A DNA stretch of 64,000 bases from Candidatus Zixiibacteriota bacterium (GTDB lineage Bacteria > Zixibacteria > MSB-5A5 > GN15 > JACZUZ01), in contig JAJRPJ010000006.1 of assembly GCA_024280835.1 (NCBI GenBank), positions 213,656 to 277,655 of the forward strand, in the 5' to 3' direction. This document shows positions 58,317 to 64,000 of the stretch, piece by piece (positions within the stretch are counted from its first letter, which is position 1; every line of letters begins with the position of its first letter). The notes under the pieces are model-generated. The model saw nothing but the letters and a program-made list of their open reading frames with translations, did not search any database and was not told the DNA's origin. Made by a program: the position numbers and the translations under genes.

Positions 58317-59285
58317 TTATTGATTTGAGCGAATAGCCCTGACTATTGAATCGGCTACATGCCATGCAACGACAGGCGAGATTGCATTCCCCAAAGCTCT
58401 ATAGAGAATTGCATCTGAGCTGTTGAGTGCAAAAGAATCAGGGAAAGATTGTATCCTTGCGACTTCACGAGGAGTAAATCTACGATATCTACCATTTAGT
58501 TTGAGAACGGGATCTGTGCTGTTCAAGCTAACTTTTGCGAGGTGGGCACCAACGGTGCCACAAGGTTCTTCTGGATTTTGTATCCTACCTTTGTTCATTT
58601 CCTTCTTGGCCTTCGAAAGTCCTAACACGGCTCTTGTACTGAAGAAATATTTTTCTTCTATGCTAGATTCAGGAATCAACACAGATTTTAGTACATTGAA
58701 GTTGTCGCACGGGGTAGGCGGTCGAAATCTCTCCAGATGTAGTTGTTCTTTGAATCCAATGATGAATACGCGTTGTCTCTTCTGTGGGGCACCATAATGG
58801 TATGAGTTTAGCAGTAAGTGGATGACGTAGTATCCACATTTTCGAAACTCCTCCATAATGAGGGGGAATGCCTCCCCACGATTGGCTGAAAGCAATCCTT
58901 TTACGTTTTCAGCCACAAAACACTTGGGGCGTTTTTTTCTCAATATTCGACACATTTCGAAAAAGAGCTGGCCGTTTTCACTCTTGATTCCTAGTCGTCT
59001 AGGATTTTGTGCAATTATTGAGAAACTTTGGCACGGGAAGCCGCCTGTTAGAATGTCATGGTCGGGTATTTCGCTTGCCGCTATGTCAGTGATGCTACGA
59101 GTGTCCACTGTCTGTCGAAAGTTATCCTCAAGTATGCTTGCCGCTCGTGAGTCTATGTCATTGGCGTAAACCAATGATATTGGATGACGTTTGAATTTCT
59201 TACCCAAAAATTCAAATCCTCCTGAAAAGCCGACATCAGTCCCTCCACAACCACAAAATAATGACGCAAGTCGAAGGCTTTTCAT
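58317..59285 (-). CDS. DNA (cytosine-5)-methyltransferase (M1)
   Basis: LASLFCGCGGTDVGFSGG; GGFPCQSFS; FVAENVKGLL; ALGNAISPVVAWHVADSI. Confidence 0.95.
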   Translation of the reverse strand: MKSLRLASLFCGCGGTDVGFSGGFEFLGKKFKRHPISLVYANDIDSRAASILEDNFRQTVDTRSITDIAASEIPDHDILTGGFPCQSFSIIAQNPRRLGIKSENGQLFFEMCRILRKKRPKCFVAENVKGLLSANRGEAFPLIMEEFRKCGYYVIHLLLNSYHYGAPQKRQRVFIIGFKEQLHLERFRPPTPCDNFNVLKSVLIPESSIEEKYFFSTRAVLGLSKAKKEMNKGRIQNPEEPCGTVGAHLAKVSLNSTDPVLKLNGRYRRFTPREVARIQSFPDSFALNSSDAILYRALGNAISPVVAWHVADSIVRAIRSNQ

Positions 59286-60634
59286 TTTAACAATTCAACT
59301 TCTTCTACGACATTATCTGCATAGGAAATATCTGCTCCATCACGAGGAACCATTTTGATGGCCGAACTCTTGTATAGGCCGACGGGGTCATTCATTATGA
59401 ATAACTTCGTAGATTCGTCTGTCACCTGTATCCTATAGATGAAGTACCGAGTTCCATGAGCCTCAGCTACGACCCATTCGTTTGTGGTCATGTGAAATCT
59501 GTTCAGTACGAGAGGGGATTTACTAAGAGTCGTTTTTACCTCGATGTAGCGTGAAGAGTCATCAACTTCTCTTGAGTTGATGTCGTACCCGATTGCAAGA
59601 TGTGAAGGTATTAGCTTCACCAAGTGCGAGATGTCTGATCTTTCATTGTTGTCGAGATATGCTTTTTCGTGAACCAACGCGAGCCCCTCGCCATAGTCTC
59701 CAATTGATTTTGTATTTCCAATCATAGGCCGAGGTTCTTCGCTAGGTTCAAGTGCCTGTTGCGAATTCTGAGAGTCGGTAAAAGAAATCGATTCGATAGT
59801 CATTGCGGTATTATTGACGTAGTCAATCCAGTCAACCTTGAGCGCATGAATGGCCTTTAAGTTTAGACCTGAAATGTATTGATCAAAAAAATGCTTCGAC
59901 TGTGCTAGAGCCTCTAGAAAATCCTTTGCCTTAAATACCATCTTGTATCTGCCGAGCAGATCTACTTTCAGAAGACCTGCCAGAATCATGTAATCGAGAA
60001 TATCTTTCGCATAACGAATAACATCTCCCCCAAGATCGTACTTTACTTTGCTAATCCTATTCTGCAGTATTCGAGCTTTTGTCTTGGAGATTTGTTCGTG
60101 GTCTCGTGTTACGCGTAGATCATTAAGCACACAATGGCAAAACTCTTCGGCGCTTATATAATGACTTTCCGTGCATGGACCCTCAGCACAAAAATATCGT
60201 GCAATCCATCTGCCCGGATGAAAACAAACTGCTTCACCAACTAACTTTTGTATTTCTTGTGGTTTGAGATGGCCACCAGGATACTGGAAAGTTGAAATGA
60301 ACCTCTTGAAAAAGAGTTGAAGGTCTAGGCTGTTTGCGAGTTCCGTAGCAATTAAAGTGCCGTGAGAGATTCCATCTCTCTCTTGTACGAGAGCGAATAG
60401 CGCTACAATTTCAGTCCGCCAGTTTTCTACGGTTTTGTCAGTTTTGAGAGAATTGTCTTCGAATTCCTTGATAGCTTTACGCATGCTATCATTGAAGCTT
60501 TCAGTATCTCTGGCCCCTTGTTCCGCGATCGCGAAAGACATATAGCCCAGCACGTTTTCCACGTTGCTCTTGAAACGTGGTCGTACATGGTGTAGCCGAA
60601 AGTTGAATTTGGAATTGGGAGTGTGCTTTGACAC
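59282..60634 (-). CDS. Putative restriction endonuclease with C-terminal DUF3883-like PD-(D/E)xK domain
   Basis: SIGDYGEGLALVHEK...GYDINSREVDDSSRYIEVKTTLSKSPLVLNRFHMTTNEWVVAEAHGTRYFIYRI; sandwiched between two m5C MTase genes with 4-bp overlap. Confidence 0.78.
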   Translation of the reverse strand: MSKHTPNSKFNFRLHHVRPRFKSNVENVLGYMSFAIAEQGARDTESFNDSMRKAIKEFEDNSLKTDKTVENWRTEIVALFALVQERDGISHGTLIATELANSLDLQLFFKRFISTFQYPGGHLKPQEIQKLVGEAVCFHPGRWIARYFCAEGPCTESHYISAEEFCHCVLNDLRVTRDHEQISKTKARILQNRISKVKYDLGGDVIRYAKDILDYMILAGLLKVDLLGRYKMVFKAKDFLEALAQSKHFFDQYISGLNLKAIHALKVDWIDYVNNTAMTIESISFTDSQNSQQALEPSEEPRPMIGNTKSIGDYGEGLALVHEKAYLDNNERSDISHLVKLIPSHLAIGYDINSREVDDSSRYIEVKTTLSKSPLVLNRFHMTTNEWVVAEAHGTRYFIYRIQVTDESTKLFIMNDPVGLYKSSAIKMVPRDGADISYADNVVEEVELLK

Positions 60635-60636
60635 TG

Positions 60637-61716
60637 TTAGATTATCTCCTTAAGCGACTCGGCGAGTGCCTTTGCGAGAATCGGAGGAACTGCGTTACCT
60701 ACCTGTCGGAATTGCTCGGTTTTGTTTCCCACAAACACAAAACTATCAGGAAAAGACTGCAATCGGGCACACTCTCTAACTGTGGGAACTCTGTTTGCGG
60801 AATAATGGAAATGGTGTCTATGCCCTGTGTCAATTGTTGGCGCGGGTTGTCTGTCTGGGAAACGTGTCCATGCTACGTGGAAATTGCGAGTACTTCTATA
60901 TTTGGGTGGCAATGTCTTGTAATTGCCACCAGCTGGCACAAGACTAATAATTTTTTTGATTCGGTCAGAATGTTTTGCTGCGATATGGTTTCTTATGTCG
61001 CTTGAATTGAGACGCATCAACGCTTGATATTTGTTGGTTGGCTTGACGTGATAGGCCTGTGAAATTGAGCCAAGGTCTTCGTCCAGCAAAGGGAGATCGG
61101 AAATGGCGTCGTGACAAGTAATCATTGTTTGTCTGGATGGACTTTGCTCTTTGTCCGAGAAATGGGTTGGCATTGGAAAGTTGAAGTCGGCATCCTTCAG
61201 TCCTACGAAGAAAATTCGTCGCCTATGTTGCGGCACCCCAAAATCTGATGCGCGAAGAATTTCGAATTTGACTGAATAACCTAGTTTTTGAAGAGACTGT
61301 AGAATGTTGTCTTTGACGACACCTTTATACAATGATGCGATGCCTGGGACATTCTCAATTAGAACCGCTTTCGGGTTCAACATTTTTACTACATCAATGA
61401 ACTTTTTGTAAAGACTGTTTCGATCGTCATTCAACTTACGAGAACCTGATAGGGAAAGTCCTTGGCATGGAGGGCCGCCAATAACAACATCTACACCTCT
61501 TTTAGGTAGGTTGCTAACGAGATCCCCTGAAGACAATTGACGAATGTCGCAACAAATCGAGTTAGCATTTGGGTGAGTAGCCCTGAAAGTTTCTATGGCC
61601 TGCTTATCGTTGTCGATACCAAGTGCTATATCATACCCTGCTTGTGCAAACCCATGGGATAATCCACCGCATCCGCAGAATAAATCCAGAACGGAAAGTT
61701 TCTTTTTAGCTGTCAT
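60637..61716 (-). CDS. DNA (cytosine-5)-methyltransferase (M2)
   Basis: LDLFCGCGGLSHGFAQAGYDIALGIDND; GGPPCQGLSLSG; LIENVPGI; QVGNAVPPILAKALAESL. Confidence 0.96.
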   Translation of the reverse strand: MTAKKKLSVLDLFCGCGGLSHGFAQAGYDIALGIDNDKQAIETFRATHPNANSICCDIRQLSSGDLVSNLPKRGVDVVIGGPPCQGLSLSGSRKLNDDRNSLYKKFIDVVKMLNPKAVLIENVPGIASLYKGVVKDNILQSLQKLGYSVKFEILRASDFGVPQHRRRIFFVGLKDADFNFPMPTHFSDKEQSPSRQTMITCHDAISDLPLLDEDLGSISQAYHVKPTNKYQALMRLNSSDIRNHIAAKHSDRIKKIISLVPAGGNYKTLPPKYRSTRNFHVAWTRFPDRQPAPTIDTGHRHHFHYSANRVPTVRECARLQSFPDSFVFVGNKTEQFRQVGNAVPPILAKALAESLKEII

Positions 61717-61856
61717 ATCAAATTATAGAGTTATTCTTCACCGTACATGCTTTGAGCCAACCTCTGGCTAGCAATAATGCCGTGTTTATTTTTGGAAGTC
61801 AATCACATATTGTTTGCTGCAATTCGTATAACTGGGTATTGCCCAGCAACAACTCT

Positions 61857-63536
61857 CTAGGCTTTTACTATTGTGCGGTAGCGGTTGCGGCGGTTTTCGA
61901 ACATTTGGTCGCCTTTGTTGGTTTTGCGCCATTCCTGATAGGAACTGAAATTGCCTTCGTGCCAACGGACTTTTCCAGCGCCTTCGAAAACTATTAGGTG
62001 TGTGCAGATTCTATCTAGGAAAAATCTATCATGGCTGATTACCAAGACGCAACCTGCGAAATCTAGAATTGCTTCTTCGAGTAGGCGGAGTGTGTTGACA
62101 TCTAGATCGTTGGTCGGTTCATCGAGTAGCAGGACATTGCCGCCGTCTTTGAAAATCTTTGCGAGGTGACAGCGGTTGCGTTCACCGCCAGATAATTCGT
62201 TGGCCATCTTTTGTTGTGACCCGCCGCTAAAACCGAATTGCGCGAGATACTGACGAATTGGGATTTTGCGTGTGCCAATTATGATTTCTTCGGCGCCCTC
62301 GCCGACATCCTCAATCAAAGTCTTGTCATTATCGAGTGAGCCACGCTCCTGATCGGCATAGGTTAGTTTCACCGACGAACCAATAGTGACGTCGCCACTT
62401 TGTGCGTTGAGTTCCTCGGTCATCATTTTGAACATGGTGGTTTTACCAGAGCCGTTCGGGCCAACCATTCCGACGACAGCCGAGCGTGGTATAGAGAAGG
62501 AAACATCCTCATAGAGCACGTTGTTATCATAACCCATCGCGACATCATTGAACTCGATAATCTGACTGCCAAGTTGCGGGCCAGGCGCGATACGAATTGC
62601 GGCGCTGGCTGATTCGGACTTGGCGGTTCCGCGGGCGATTAGTTGCTCGTAATCAGAAACACGTTCGCGAGCCATTTTGGTGCGGTCACCTTGGCTCATG
62701 CGAATCCAATGTAACTCACGTTGTAAGACTTTGGCTACAGGTGAGTTTTCTTTTTCGGCTTTTACTAGCTTGGTTAGTTTCTGTTCGAGCCATGAGGAGT
62801 AATTGCCTTCCCATGGAATTCCTTGTCCCTTGTCGAGTTCGAGAATCCATTTGGTGATATTATCGAGGAAGTATCGATCATGTGTCACCACAATCACAGT
62901 GCCAGGATAGTCACGTAACTGCATTTCCAGCCAGTCAACTGTTTCAGGGTCGAGATGGTTTGTTGGCTCATCGAGCAATAGCAAGTCAGGTTTCTCTAGT
63001 AGGACTTTGCAAAGCGCGACACGGCGTTTTTCGCCACCAGAGAGTGTGCCGATTTTGCGATCGTTCTCTGGCAAACAGAGTGCGTCACTAGCGACATCCA
63101 AATGTCGGTCGAGGTTCCAAGCGTCGAGCGCGTCAATTTTGTCCTGCAAGGCGCCCATTTTATCGAGCGCGGTTTGCATTTTGTCGTCGTCGGTGATTTC
63201 GCCAAGATTGTCGGCGACTGTGTTGTAATCATTGAGCAATTTCTTGGTGTCAGCAAAAGCAAGTTCGAGAGTTTCGAGGACTGTTAGTTCTGGATCGAGC
63301 TGTGGTTCTTGTTCGACAATACCGGATTTGAATCCTTGGGTAATTTCGGCGTCGCCTTGGAACTCGACGTCGAGACCCGCCATAATGCGTAGGACAGTTG
63401 ATTTACCAGAACCGTTGGTTCCGACGATGCCGATTTTGGCGCCTGGGAAGAAGCTGAGATTGATATTTTTGAGGACTTGCTTTTGGCCGTAAAACTTGTT
63501 TACGCCATGCATGTTGAATATGAACTGCTCTGCCAT
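61857..63536 (-). CDS. ettA: Energy-dependent translational throttle protein EttA (ABC-F)
   Basis: Two ABC domains: GTNGSGKSTVLRIMAG, LSGGEKRRVALCKVLLEKPDLLLLDEPTNHLDPETVDWLE; GPNGSGKTTMFKMM, LSGGERNRCHLAKIFKDGGNVLLLDEPTNDLD. Confidence 0.97.
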   Translation of the reverse strand: MAEQFIFNMHGVNKFYGQKQVLKNINLSFFPGAKIGIVGTNGSGKSTVLRIMAGLDVEFQGDAEITQGFKSGIVEQEPQLDPELTVLETLELAFADTKKLLNDYNTVADNLGEITDDDKMQTALDKMGALQDKIDALDAWNLDRHLDVASDALCLPENDRKIGTLSGGEKRRVALCKVLLEKPDLLLLDEPTNHLDPETVDWLEMQLRDYPGTVIVVTHDRYFLDNITKWILELDKGQGIPWEGNYSSWLEQKLTKLVKAEKENSPVAKVLQRELHWIRMSQGDRTKMARERVSDYEQLIARGTAKSESASAAIRIAPGPQLGSQIIEFNDVAMGYDNNVLYEDVSFSIPRSAVVGMVGPNGSGKTTMFKMMTEELNAQSGDVTIGSSVKLTYADQERGSLDNDKTLIEDVGEGAEEIIIGTRKIPIRQYLAQFGFSGGSQQKMANELSGGERNRCHLAKIFKDGGNVLLLDEPTNDLDVNTLRLLEEAILDFAGCVLVISHDRFFLDRICTHLIVFEGAGKVRWHEGNFSSYQEWRKTNKGDQMFENRRNRYRTIVKA

Positions 63537-63702
63537 TATGTACTGCTCCGTTATTCTATCTGAGAATTCTCTCTGAAGTTATGCCATTTGCAATTGGCTA
63601 TGTTTGGCGCATATAATCACGCGCTCAAGCGTAACATGCGAGAGGACAAATATCAAGCGTAATTCGACAGGGTTTATGGAGGTTGCTCCCGATAGAAGAA
63701 TC

Positions 63703-63742
63703 TGCCACAAGAAAGGCGCCTCATGAACTGCATGAGGCGCCT
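63703..63742 (-). terminator. Rho-independent terminator for the truncated minus-strand gene
   Basis: AGGCGCCTCATG-N5-CATGAGGCGCCT perfect 12-bp stem; minus strand continues TTTCTTGT. Confidence 0.8.
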
Positions 63743-63770
63743 GTGAATTTGAAGCACTGAGCGATCTAAC

Positions 63771-64000
63771 TCAATTTGGAGAGATTGCGAGGAACAGAAA
63801 CTCTTCCCAAGTGAAGTTCGGATCGGTGGTTCCAGGGTCGAAACCGTTGAACGTAACATCGGACACGAACAATTGACCTCCCGCTGCTGGTGAACCATCC
63901 AAGAATACTACTAGAGACCATTCGCCAGGCACCTGTGTTGGCGATGCGCCATCAATGACCTTGATGACATTGGGGGCGACCTCACTGACTGTCCAAAATC
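63771..64000 (-). CDS. C-terminus of hypothetical protein (5' truncated by window edge)
   Basis: Minus-strand frame open from the window end: FWTVSEVAPNVIKVIDGASPTQVPGEWSLVVFLDGSPAAGGQLFVSDVTFNGFDPGTTDPNFTWEEFLFLAISPN-stop, followed by a terminator. Confidence 0.6.
   Translation of the reverse strand, partial: FWTVSEVAPNVIKVIDGASPTQVPGEWSLVVFLDGSPAAGGQLFVSDVTFNGFDPGTTDPNFTWEEFLFLAISPN

Noticed and set aside
60628-61005. 125-aa Cys-rich plus ORF opposite M2
   Set aside because: Shadow ORF antisense to conserved m5C MTase motifs.
62996-63262. Alternate-frame ORFs within ettA
   Set aside because: ABC-F frame is unambiguous; these are shadows.
1-64000. Search for CRISPR arrays, integrases, transposases and phage structural genes
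   Set aside because: None recognised in the ORF track or sequence; island boundaries are therefore only hypothesised from the tmRNA remnant.

Overview
This 64 kb window looks like the chromosome of an uncultured or little-studied Gram-negative-type bacterium: it encodes TolC/RND efflux, a Wzi-like protein and many lipoproteins, and no replicon or phage genes. From left to right it carries: the end of an exopolysaccharide cluster (oxidoreductase C-terminus, GT4, sugar-1-P transferase, Wzi-like); a DUF255 lipoprotein; DUF302; a methyltransferase; an NfeD/SPFH pair; a MEMO-AMMECR1 fusion; an epimerase/aminotransferase cluster; tRNA-Glu(UUC); two tandem 14-repeat YCF48/BNR-like lipoproteins; a Ser/Thr kinase-TPR gene with an ECF sigma gene; a glycine-rich beta-helix lipoprotein; a cholesterol-dependent-cytolysin-like (CDCL) lipoprotein; a heavy-metal RND operon with a PII-like protein; an alpha-2-macroglobulin/PBP1C pair; a DtxR-permease unit; tmRNA; SulP; a CPBP protease; a PD40-type kinase; TVP38; a DUF3365 lipoprotein; a restriction-modification locus with two m5C methyltransferases and a nuclease-like gene; and EttA. 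The most interesting item is 26588-28489, a lipoprotein that reads as the CDC/thiol-activated-cytolysin pore-forming core with the usual C-terminal membrane-binding domain 4 replaced by a LamG-like lectin fold. Other notable items are a four-copy dispersed palindromic repeat with compensatory stem changes (48-54 kb), a tmRNA 3'-end remnant at about 52.1 kb, a PII-like gene overlapping a CusA-like gene, a Cys-rich small exported protein heading the efflux operon, and a shared SPTxPGG-like tether after the lipobox of several lipoproteins. All family calls come from reading motifs by eye; no searches were run.
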